Origin: an uncultured Bacteroidia bacterium
GTDB lineage: Bacteria; Bacteroidota; Bacteroidia; Bacteroidales; Prolixibacteraceae
Length of the DNA: 34,744 nt
Reading direction: 5' to 3'
NCBI GenBank assembly: GCA_903918045.1
Contig: CAIXCY010000211.1
Coordinates: 1 to 34,744, forward strand
Under the pieces are notes generated by a model. It was not told the DNA's origin, did not search any database, and was given only the letters and a program-made list of their open reading frames with translations. Position numbers and translations under genes: made by a program. Of the stretch, positions 15,342-22,533 are shown piece after piece; within the stretch, counting starts at the first letter, position 1; every line of letters starts with the position of its first letter.

Positions 15342-15650
15342 AGTTAAATTATTATGGGTATCTCACTGAACACTCCATACGTAAATCCATTGCAGCAGAG
15401 AAACCCAGAAGGTTTATTATCCATATTTAACAACCGAAGTCAACATTAAGTTCAAAAATTTGAATATAAAACTGACTAGATACAAGTCCGGTGACATCCA
15501 GCATAAAGAGTCCTATCCTGTTAATTATGTGATCGTTAGAAATCTTCCTGGTATAAATCGACAAATATTGCTACTTTTGACCGCTAATTAGGGATCCGGG
15601 TTAATTAGAAGCTCAGTTCTTAATCATTAAAAATAAACTAAAATACAAAA
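15342..15650. other. Intergenic region holding the phnA promoter
   Basis: This 309-nt gap separates divergent genes. The clearest element is TACTTTTG at 15572-15579, a perfect TAnnTTTG box 72 nt before the phnA ATG. I see no RNA gene, repeat or coding frame in the rest. Confidence 0.5.
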
Positions 15651-16007
15651 ATGAATAACGAATACGAATGCCCAAAATGCAGTTCTGAAAATACATATCA
15701 GGATGGTAATCTTTGGGTTTGTCCGGACTGTTCTCAGGAATGGGATCCCTCTGAGCCAGCAAATACTGACGATGCGGTAACACTGGAAAGTAAGGTTTTG
15801 GATTCCAATGGTAATGCACTAAAAGATGGTGATTCGGTCACGGTAATCAAAGATCTGAAAGTTAAAGGTTCAACCTCCGGAATTAAAGGCGGTACCAAGG
15901 TTAAGGGGATTCGTCTGGTTGAGAGTAATGATGGGCACCCTATTTCATGTAAGATTGTTGGTATTGGCGCAATGTATTTAAAATCAGAATTTGTTAAGAA
16001 AATATAG
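15651..16007 (+). CDS. phnA: Zinc-ribbon PhnA/YjdM family protein
   Basis: This 118-residue cytoplasmic protein has an N-terminal zinc ribbon with Cys7, Cys10, Cys24 and Cys27 (ECPKC and WVCPDC), then the conserved PhnA core: [20 protein letters not shown] and [20 protein letters not shown]. The family was named after the alkylphosphonate operon of E. coli, but the gene is not part of the phosphonate-degrading machinery and its role is poorly known. No other phosphonate genes are present. It is a single-gene unit with a good promoter box upstream. Confidence 0.95.
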   Translation: MNNEYECPKCSSENTYQDGNLWVCPDCSQEWDPSEPANTDDAVTLESKVLDSNGNALKDGDSVTVIKDLKVKGSTSGIKGGTKVKGIRLVESNDGHPISCKIVGIGAMYLKSEFVKKI

Positions 16008-16051
16008 GATTAATAATAGAATGTGACATTTCATCTTACAATTTATTTTGT

Positions 16052-16753
16052 TTATTCAACATTCAATCTTCTGTCAATCAGCTCTGAAAGCAGCATGTAA
16101 TCACGGCCAAAATGATGTCCACCCCCTAAAAAATCATGATCGCTTACTCCATCCAGATTCTTCCGGCAGAGGGAATATGGATTATCATCGCAAATTATAT
16201 ACGACCTTTGTGATTTCATTTTTAATAATTCGGTAAATATGTCAGTTCCCTTCTTCTCTTCAAACAGATAATCAGTAGGTTTCAACCTGAATATCGCCTT
16301 CTGACTTGGGCCAATTAAGATTACATCTTTCAGTTGAAGTCTGTATTTTTCCTCGAGTCGATTAACCGCAAATGGAAGCACTTCAGCACCCATAGAGTAT
16401 CCCATAAGTATAACTTTATTCCTATTCCATTTTCTATTGTATTGATTTATCACCGATCCAAGGTCGTAACCTAACTGAGCGGGGCTCTTTTTTGAATAAA
16501 AGTAGGTTTTGGCATTTAATACTACCACGGACACTTTCTTAATATTCAGTCTGTGAACAATAACTCTGTCGAAATTCATGTAGCCAAAATCACCGGTTAA
16601 AAAAATTACATAAAAATCACGATTACCTGATGCCACAGCTTCAATAATCGGCAGCTTCTTTTTCGTTTGAACTTTCTGTGCAAAAAGTGATCCGTTGATC
16701 CGGAATGAGGAGACGATGAATACGAAACAGAAAGTTAGCAAGAATAATCTCAT
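16052..16753 (-). CDS. VirJ/AcvB-like alpha/beta hydrolase
   Basis: The 233-residue exported protein (signal peptide 1-25) resembles the C-terminal domain of AcvB and VirJ. FLTGDFGYMNFDRVI (about 51-65) corresponds to the LTGDGGW-type motif of that family, and MGYSMGAEVLPFAV holds the putative nucleophile Ser120. A C-terminal GVSDHDFLGGGHHFGRDY provides candidate acidic and histidine residues of the triad. Proteobacterial relatives hydrolyse lysyl-phosphatidylglycerol in the periplasm; whether this protein does the same is unknown. I chose the ATG at 16753; a GTG lies two codons earlier. No lysyl-phosphatidylglycerol synthase is visible nearby. Confidence 0.75.
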   Translation of the reverse strand: MRLFLLTFCFVFIVSSFRINGSLFAQKVQTKKKLPIIEAVASGNRDFYVIFLTGDFGYMNFDRVIVHRLNIKKVSVVVLNAKTYFYSKKSPAQLGYDLGSVINQYNRKWNRNKVILMGYSMGAEVLPFAVNRLEEKYRLQLKDVILIGPSQKAIFRLKPTDYLFEEKKGTDIFTELLKMKSQRSYIICDDNPYSLCRKNLDGVSDHDFLGGGHHFGRDYMLLSELIDRRLNVE

Positions 16754-17036
16754 TGGCACCTGATCTAAACAATTTAATTTTTCATGAACTAATCAATGCA
16801 AAGTTGAAAAAAAGTTACAAATCTTCAGGAAATCCGGATAGTCTTTTATATTAATTAACAATTTCTTATTTTTTTAATAAGGTTTCATCCATCCCATTTA
16901 GCTTTCCCGTTCTAAATTATTGCATCAAAATTTCAAAGTTCACCTATTTTCTAATCACTATCAATAGTTATTTGTTGGAAATTAATGGTTTGACAGGTCG
17001 GTTTAGAAATAGAATAATTAGCTATCTTGCCTCCCA

Positions 17037-18653
17037 ATGAAGAAAGTCTCTAAAACTCTTACACGCCGTTCATTTATTGAAAGATCAGGAACAGTTGCCA
17101 CCGGGCTGACCCTGCTTTCAGGTTCAGTTGTGACAGGCAATGATCATCTGCCACCTGCCGTTGATGATCGGTGTGCCTTTATCTATAAAACGCCCAACGG
17201 TACCCTAAAAGACAATTCAGTGATTTGGAACGAAGGGATTTTTTACTTGTTTACCATGTATGGTCAGGAAGAGATGAAGGGAAATGATTCGCTCTTCAAC
17301 TCAGTATGGCTGGCAACCTCAACAGACGGTGTGCATTGGAAGGATGTGGGAACAGTTATTAAAGGACAACCATTCGCCGTATGGTCTCTCAGTGTGTGGA
17401 AGGCTGGCAATCGTTTCATCATGAACCACGGCAGTAATTCACCTGGTGATATCCTGCGCTTTTGGCAGTCGAAGGACCTTCTAAACTGGGAGTTTCTTGG
17501 TGAAGATTTTGTCGTCAGAAAACCTGGTGGTGAGCGGCTGGACTGCATGAATGTGCTTTCAATTGAAAAAGAGGGGCAAACACAATGGTACGGTTATGCT
17601 ACAGGTGGTCTTCTACGATCGCAAGACGGCGTGAAATGGCAATGGAAAGAGGAATTCAGGCTCTCCGATCCTAACTGGAAAATAACGGAAGCGGGTGGAT
17701 GCGCTATGATTGGCTCGAAATACTATGTTACCTCCGGCTGGGTACAGGCACTTCCGGGAGACTTTAACTATTCAACCCTTACCTTCGTTTCGGACCACCC
17801 TGAGGGTCCTTTCCAGCCAGACTTTGAAGCGTTCAGACTTAATGGGCATTCGGGTTTAATAACGGTGGCACTTTGGGCCCGGTTTTGTCAGCTGCCCGAT
17901 GAAATGCTGATAACCAATTATATCGTTGACATTCATACCGCAACACCGACCTGGTGGCATGCCCCTATGAAGAAGGCTATAGTCGATGAACAGGGACATC
18001 TCAGAATGGGTTACTGGAAAGGAAATGAGGCAATTAAAGGTAGTCCTATTCCTATTAAACCTCACAAATGCACCCAGTTGTTCCCGCTATTGGACCATCA
18101 AAACAGCTCGGAAGAAAAAAACATAACGTATAATGGAGATTCGGTTCGCTTTAGCAGACAGCCGGGTGCAAATCCAAGCTATATCGGATATGCCGATCCC
18201 AGGACAACAGTTGTAATACTGAACGAACAGTTTGATATCCGTAAAGGGTTTGTATTTGAAGGTAGAATGAAAGTTGATCCATTAAATCAAGGTATCCTCA
18301 CCAAAGGAATACCAGCAATCGGACTATTTCTGGAAGAACAACCTCGAGAGGGCACGGCTATACTGTTTCATACCTGTCACCTCACCGAACTCGGGACAAT
18401 TCGTCTGGGAGAAGATGCTCATTTTGACTGTAAGGACCGTATAGGATTTGGTTGCGCCGCAGTAGCAGGCATTAAGGAAGGCTTAGCCTCCGAGTTCAGA
18501 TTGCTGTTTCGGAATGATACATTTGAGCTCTATCTGAATGATCTGCTGGTGCAGACTTATTTTACCTCCGGAGCGACAGGTAGGATTGGTTTTATTGTTC
18601 GCGACGGAGAAGCTGTTTTGGATAACTTTAAGGCATGGGAAATGAATCTGTAA
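17037..18653 (+). CDS. Tat-exported beta-propeller, glycosidase-like, with C-terminal sandwich
   Basis: The 538-residue protein starts with a twin-arginine signal (TRRSFIERSG, residues 9-18, then a hydrophobic stretch), so it should leave the cytoplasm folded. Residues of about 45-350 show the repeated aromatic strands of a GH43/GH32-like five-bladed propeller: DNSVIWNEGIFYLF, WLATSTDGVHWKDVGTVI and YGYATGGLLRSQDGVKW. From about residue 385 to the end there is a jelly-roll-like domain (FEGRMKVDP, FRLLFRNDTFELYLND, GRIGFIVRDGEAVLDNFKAW), like the sugar-binding sandwich of GH32 enzymes. An active site cannot be proven by eye. It stands alone between divergent and convergent neighbours. Confidence 0.72.
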   Translation: MKKVSKTLTRRSFIERSGTVATGLTLLSGSVVTGNDHLPPAVDDRCAFIYKTPNGTLKDNSVIWNEGIFYLFTMYGQEEMKGNDSLFNSVWLATSTDGVHWKDVGTVIKGQPFAVWSLSVWKAGNRFIMNHGSNSPGDILRFWQSKDLLNWEFLGEDFVVRKPGGERLDCMNVLSIEKEGQTQWYGYATGGLLRSQDGVKWQWKEEFRLSDPNWKITEAGGCAMIGSKYYVTSGWVQALPGDFNYSTLTFVSDHPEGPFQPDFEAFRLNGHSGLITVALWARFCQLPDEMLITNYIVDIHTATPTWWHAPMKKAIVDEQGHLRMGYWKGNEAIKGSPIPIKPHKCTQLFPLLDHQNSSEEKNITYNGDSVRFSRQPGANPSYIGYADPRTTVVILNEQFDIRKGFVFEGRMKVDPLNQGILTKGIPAIGLFLEEQPREGTAILFHTCHLTELGTIRLGEDAHFDCKDRIGFGCAAVAGIKEGLASEFRLLFRNDTFELYLNDLLVQTYFTSGATGRIGFIVRDGEAVLDNFKAWEMNL

Positions 18654-18678
18654 AAATCAAAGCTGTTTGCATTTAAGA

Positions 18679-19215
18679 TCACTGATTTAAGTCGGTTGAA
18701 GTCGAACTATTAATTTGGGCTGTTACGATTTCATTGTCCAGCTCCTGGAATACTTTTGCAAAGAAACTTCCCGGATTAGGTGTTGGTTGCTGATACCGTT
18801 TTACTCTTTTCATTGACACTTCGGTAACGGATTCATTTTGCGGAAACCTAATCTGAAGATCGTAAATTTCTTTCGGATTATCAGTCATTATAATCCGGGC
18901 ATTTACATTGGCTCCCACTTTTAAATCGATATATTTTGTATAAATCCGACCTTCAATAGTACAATTGGAATGGAAAACCACATTCTGAGCTACGATAATA
19001 TCACCATGGAACCGCCCGAAAACTTCCAGATCTTTAGCATATAATATTCCTTTGAAAAATCCGTTTCCTCCAATTGTAACAAGCTTTTCGGAGGTTATTT
19101 TCCCAAAGGCTTCACCTTCAATGAGCACTTCAGAAGCAAATTCAAGCTCACCATTAACTTTTGATGAGCTACCAATTATGACAGGTAGTTCAATATGTAT
19201 TTTTTCTGATCTCAT
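18679..19215 (-). CDS. Bactofilin-like polymer-forming protein
   Basis: This 178-residue protein has the bactofilin beta-helix pattern of short alternating strands with regularly spaced glycines: SSSKVNGELEFASEVLIEGE, GGNGFFKGILYAKDLEVFGR and CTIEGRIYTKYIDLKVGANV (about residues 17-110). A disordered, serine/threonine-rich tail follows (about 140-178), which differs from the usual short tail. Bactofilins polymerise into cytoskeletal filaments or patches that place cell-wall enzymes. No peptidase partner (such as an M23 metallopeptidase) is adjacent. It converges with the Tat-exported propeller gene, whose end is 25 nt away. Confidence 0.85.
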   Translation of the reverse strand: MRSEKIHIELPVIIGSSSKVNGELEFASEVLIEGEAFGKITSEKLVTIGGNGFFKGILYAKDLEVFGRFHGDIIVAQNVVFHSNCTIEGRIYTKYIDLKVGANVNARIIMTDNPKEIYDLQIRFPQNESVTEVSMKRVKRYQQPTPNPGSFFAKVFQELDNEIVTAQINSSTSTDLNQ

Positions 19216-19403
19216 ATAAATTCAAATTAGTAATCACTTCAGACGGCGAAAAAATAGGCCTTGAAAATTATCCTAATTTACAGAATTAAAAGGATTTTTT
19301 GTGAATTAGGTGCTGCTACAAATAGCTATTTTTCAATCGATTTGACAGATGTAGCCATTTTGTCAACAAACGGGGCTAATCCGGCAACAGGTGTACAATC
19401 ACC

Positions 19404-20249
19404 TTATAAATAAATCCCTGCTCCGGACGAAATAAAATCATAGTTGGGGGTCCCAATTAATAAATGTTCAAATCCGAGAGAAACGAAGAATCTGCTTATA
19501 TGATATTTGCACTGGATTTCAAACTCAAACACAGGAAGTTCATTAATTTCGCTCCATTTAGCAGAGCTATAAAAACTCAAATGTTTGGCTAAAAACAGCC
19601 CGGCATTAAGGCCATACGAAAATCCGGCTTTATTCACCTCATTTCCTATATAGTTTACACCCAGACTCCATCCTAAATCAAAATTCTCAAATCGGATCCG
19701 ATCGTAGCACAAATTAAAATTGAACAAATCGAGGCGTGCATAGTTCGTGTTCAATTTATCATATTCCTTCAACCCGAAATAGTCACCCTGGATGAAGAAA
19801 TATTGCAGAGGACGAATCCTTAGTCTTGCATGATTGCCATTTAACCTTTCATTGCTATATAGAAAACTATTTTCCAGATCAATTCTCAAATACCTGGTCG
19901 GAGAAGGATTTGCATTGACACTTTCATAATTTCCAGATTTCCCATTATAAAACGGATAACCTGACAAATTGCTATGCAGGTGTTTTTCGTATTCATAATC
20001 TCCAATCAAAGCATAATAGGTAACCAACCATAGAATATGAATAATACCGTCTGCGCTTAAACATCCTGAAGCATAATCATTCCCTTCGTTTGCTGAATAA
20101 GTGCGGGATTCTCCCCCTTTATGGTGCCCACTGCCGCCAGAACCACTTTTTATCTGAGCTTTGGAAGTCTCAATTTTATTCTGTGGAAAACCACTCAATG
20201 GAACTGTGAGAAACAAAATCAATAGAATAATCTGAATGCCATTTTTCAT
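19404..20249 (-). CDS. Putative outer-membrane beta-barrel protein
   Basis: The 281-residue protein begins with a clear signal peptide (residues 1-22), then a flexible glycine/serine/histidine stretch (SGSGGSGHHKGGE, about 36-48). The rest is a run of amphipathic aromatic strands such as RYLRIDLENSFLYSNE, GWSLGVNYIGNEV and FFVSLGFEHLLIG, ending in SSGAGIYL, as expected for an outer-membrane barrel of eight or so strands. I do not recognise a named family. TAATTTTG on the minus strand at 20377-20370 is a perfect -7 box, 121 nt upstream. Confidence 0.6.
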   Translation of the reverse strand: MKNGIQIILLILFLTVPLSGFPQNKIETSKAQIKSGSGGSGHHKGGESRTYSANEGNDYASGCLSADGIIHILWLVTYYALIGDYEYEKHLHSNLSGYPFYNGKSGNYESVNANPSPTRYLRIDLENSFLYSNERLNGNHARLRIRPLQYFFIQGDYFGLKEYDKLNTNYARLDLFNFNLCYDRIRFENFDLGWSLGVNYIGNEVNKAGFSYGLNAGLFLAKHLSFYSSAKWSEINELPVFEFEIQCKYHISRFFVSLGFEHLLIGTPNYDFISSGAGIYL

Positions 20250-20753
20250 AATATCAGAATTTAAATTTCACATCTCTTCTTCACATTTATTTTCAGCAGG
20301 ATATAACCTTAATAAGTTGAATTTCCATAATAAATTTATGAATTAAACCTCAGATTAGTGTAGTTTAAGCAAAATTATAATTACTGTTATTCAACATATT
20401 TTGAACTAGTTACACCATACTTGAACCAATCTGAAAATGAAACAACAGCTGCAAATAGAGAATTGGTAACTGACAGGGAAGATTGGGTAGCACGATGCTA
20501 GAATACCAGAACCGATCTTCAGGTTTCAGATCTGGTTCTTGAGCTTGAAGCCAATATGAAATGGATCGCTGTAGATTAAGAAATGGGAATCTCTTTGTGA
20601 TGCACGAATCAAGGATCTGGAGTAACGCATAAAAAACAGTGCAGGCCAGACTCCGTGTCAGGCTCGCACTTTACCTTAGTTAACCCAGATGAGGAGAAGC
20701 TCGGATAAAATCCGCGGGGCCCGGACCTAAAACCAGATTTTCCACTTTAGGCC
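20250..20753. other. Intergenic region with hairpins and no supported gene
   Basis: This 504-nt gap between two minus-strand genes has stop codons in all frames. It contains a 10-bp imperfect hairpin at 20508-20539, the terminator at 20631-20670 and the promoter candidate at 20370-20377. A short run around 20450-20570 could be the relic of a gene, but I could not support a specific one. Confidence 0.5.
20631..20670 (-). terminator. Terminator after the MBL gene
   Basis: On the minus strand AGTGCGAGCC (20670-20661) pairs with GGCCTGCACT (20647-20638) in a 10-bp stem with one mismatch and one G-U pair around a 13-nt loop, followed directly by GTTTTTT. It lies 84 nt past the stop codon of the MBL-fold gene. 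Confidence 0.65.
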
Positions 20754-22004
20754 TCAGACCTTCCAAAATTCTGAATCATAATGCATTTCAACTGAATCAA
20801 ATAAATCATGATATTTTTCAGGTCTAAAGGTATGAATTGGCACAATCCTTTCAGGTGCCAGGGCCACTGCAAACCGTTTAAGATCGGAAGGGCTTGCGTG
20901 CCCGGAGGTGTGAATACTCACTTTTGGAACCGTATATTTATTCAGCCAGTCCCTAAGATAACTATTCGAATCCTGTTCCCAGTAACCCTCCCATTGTGAA
21001 AAGATATAGAGCGCATCATCCAGTAAACCCCCATTTTCAAGATCCTGCATATGCAAAGGTCTGAAGAGCAGAATGCTTTTATTGGCAATTGATTGTAGAT
21101 TTCCAATATAAATACGGCTCTTTAAATGTTTTTTGAGTAGCGCAAACCATTGATTTTGTTTGATTTGAATTCTTTGCTTTTCGGGAACGTAAAGAGCAAT
21201 CTCAGGCCAGTCGGATTGCGGTATATTCTTATTGCCGGTAGCTTCAAGAACGACCGCTGTATAGAGATCAATAACAAGCGTTTTCCCGGTTTTCTTGCAT
21301 GCTCTAAAGATCGAGACAACCCTATCGATATTCTGAGCGGAGGTGTGCACAAGGGTAAGGCCTGTAGCATCTTCAAAAACTGCTGCAAGGGTATCCTCAA
21401 TTTCTGCTTCATCCGGAAACGACTCCTCATACCCAACTCTTCCCAACGTTGAACCTTCCAAAAGTAGTACATCGATCTTTTCAGGAGGTGAGGCCATAAG
21501 TTTCTGGGTCAGCTTTGCCTTGCGGCCATGCATCCTGAAATCACCACTATAGAATAGTCGTTTACCATCGGCTTCGATCAGGATCGAATAGGCGTCATAG
21601 GCTGAATGATCAATCAGGTAGGGGGTAATGCGGAAAGGTCCGAGATCAAAGGTTTTTTCTGACTTAAAATTCAATCCCATAGCAGGAACCCTCCACTCTC
21701 CACGTAAAAAGGGGGCTGCTTTAATTAAAATCCTGCGGGCATCGGCTCCCATAATTACCGGAATATTACCGGCAATATGGCCCAATAACCCAAAATGGTC
21801 AAGGTGTGGGTGTGAAATCATCACTGCAAGCAACGAATCATCACTGCCGTCTAACCCCGAAATATCAGGCAAATACTTCTTGTCATTGCTCTCCGCATTA
21901 AGTGGTAGTCCAAGATCGAGAATTATTCTTTTTCCACAGCCGGAGACAACTTCAACACAACTTCCTCCAATCTCGTTAGTTCCGCGATGAATACATACCT
22001 GCAT
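20754..22004 (-). CDS. RNase J-like MBL/beta-CASP metallo-hydrolase
   Basis: The 416-residue cytoplasmic protein has the metallo-beta-lactamase core: GTNEIGGSCVEV opening, the zinc motif SHPHLDHFG (His65, His67, Asp69, His70), His134 in DHSAYDAYSILIE, and Asp156 in FYSGDFRMHGR. A C-terminal IHTSGHAS resembles the H-motif of RNase J. It is shorter than RNase J (about 550 residues) and lacks the C-terminal domain of that enzyme, so it may be a small RNA-processing or DNA-processing nuclease of the beta-CASP type. It is transcribed from a gene-specific promoter (TACTTTTG, 22060-22053) and has its own terminator. Confidence 0.85.
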   Translation of the reverse strand: MQVCIHRGTNEIGGSCVEVVSGCGKRIILDLGLPLNAESNDKKYLPDISGLDGSDDSLLAVMISHPHLDHFGLLGHIAGNIPVIMGADARRILIKAAPFLRGEWRVPAMGLNFKSEKTFDLGPFRITPYLIDHSAYDAYSILIEADGKRLFYSGDFRMHGRKAKLTQKLMASPPEKIDVLLLEGSTLGRVGYEESFPDEAEIEDTLAAVFEDATGLTLVHTSAQNIDRVVSIFRACKKTGKTLVIDLYTAVVLEATGNKNIPQSDWPEIALYVPEKQRIQIKQNQWFALLKKHLKSRIYIGNLQSIANKSILLFRPLHMQDLENGGLLDDALYIFSQWEGYWEQDSNSYLRDWLNKYTVPKVSIHTSGHASPSDLKRFAVALAPERIVPIHTFRPEKYHDLFDSVEMHYDSEFWKV

Positions 22005-22052
22005 ATTTTGACTTTTTAATTAGGATAAGATTATTGTGCGCTAATTTATCGT

Positions 22053-22060
22053 CAAAAGTA
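22053..22060 (-). promoter_or_regulatory. -7 box for the MBL gene
   Basis: The minus strand reads TACTTTTG, a perfect TAnnTTTG match 49 nt before the ATG of the MBL-fold gene. No -33 box at the normal distance is visible. Confidence 0.4.
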
Positions 22061-22197
22061 TTCGGCAGGTATGCCAAAACGTGACATACCTAAATATGCC
22101 AACAACGAAATGGAAATGCGGGTGCCAAAATTTCTTTATAATTATTAATTAATGCTTTATGTGTCAAATACTAATGATTCCTTCATGATTGGCAGAA

Positions 22198-22205
22198 TAC
22201 ATTTG
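22198..22205 (+). promoter_or_regulatory. -7 box for the lysine-rich protein
   Basis: TACATTTG is a perfect TAnnTTTG match 29 nt upstream of the ATG of the small secreted protein. Confidence 0.5.
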
Positions 22206-22233
22206 ACCTATAAACAATTTAAAATTCGTAATT

Positions 22234-22440
22234 ATGAAAAAGTTAGTACTATTATTAAGTTTTGTATTCGCACTAGGTTTATTCTCTGTCAGCGCACAGG
22301 ATGCACCTAAGAAAGTCTCTAAAAAAGCGCCAGCTAAAACTGAAGCTGCAGCGAAACCTGCAAAAAAAACGACTGTCAAAAAAACAACTCACAAGTCAGT
22401 TAAGAAAACATCAAAAAAGGTGGTTGCTCCGGCAAAATAG
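22234..22440 (+). CDS. Small secreted lysine/alanine-rich protein
   Basis: The 68-residue product starts with an excellent signal peptide (MKKLVLLLSFVFALGLFSVSA, cleaved near residue 22). The mature 46 residues are a basic, low-complexity tail of Lys (16 residues), Ala, Thr and Val in PKK, AKK and VKK units, with only one Asp and one Glu. It resembles the tail of histone H1, but it is exported, so a role in the periplasm or outer envelope is more likely. Its function is unknown. The gene has its own promoter box and a strong terminator, which argues that it is real despite its size. Confidence 0.75.
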   Translation: MKKLVLLLSFVFALGLFSVSAQDAPKKVSKKAPAKTEAAAKPAKKTTVKKTTHKSVKKTSKKVVAPAK

Positions 22441-22455
22441 GCTTACCACTGAAAT

Positions 22456-22497
22456 AAAAGAAGGTGTCTCAATCGGGACACCCTCTTTTGTTTTTGC
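22456..22497 (+). terminator. Rho-independent terminator after the lysine-rich protein
   Basis: A 13-bp stem with one mismatch (22456-22468 with 22477-22489), an 8-nt loop and a following GTTTTTG tract form a strong terminator 15 nt after the stop codon. Confidence 0.85.
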
Positions 22498-22533
22498 TTT
22501 TTCAATTTTGAACCCAAAAAACATTGAGAGCAG

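Noticed and set aside
20450-20570. Possible decayed coding sequence
   Set aside because: Short stop-free pieces exist in different frames, but no motif links them to a family, so no pseudogene was called.
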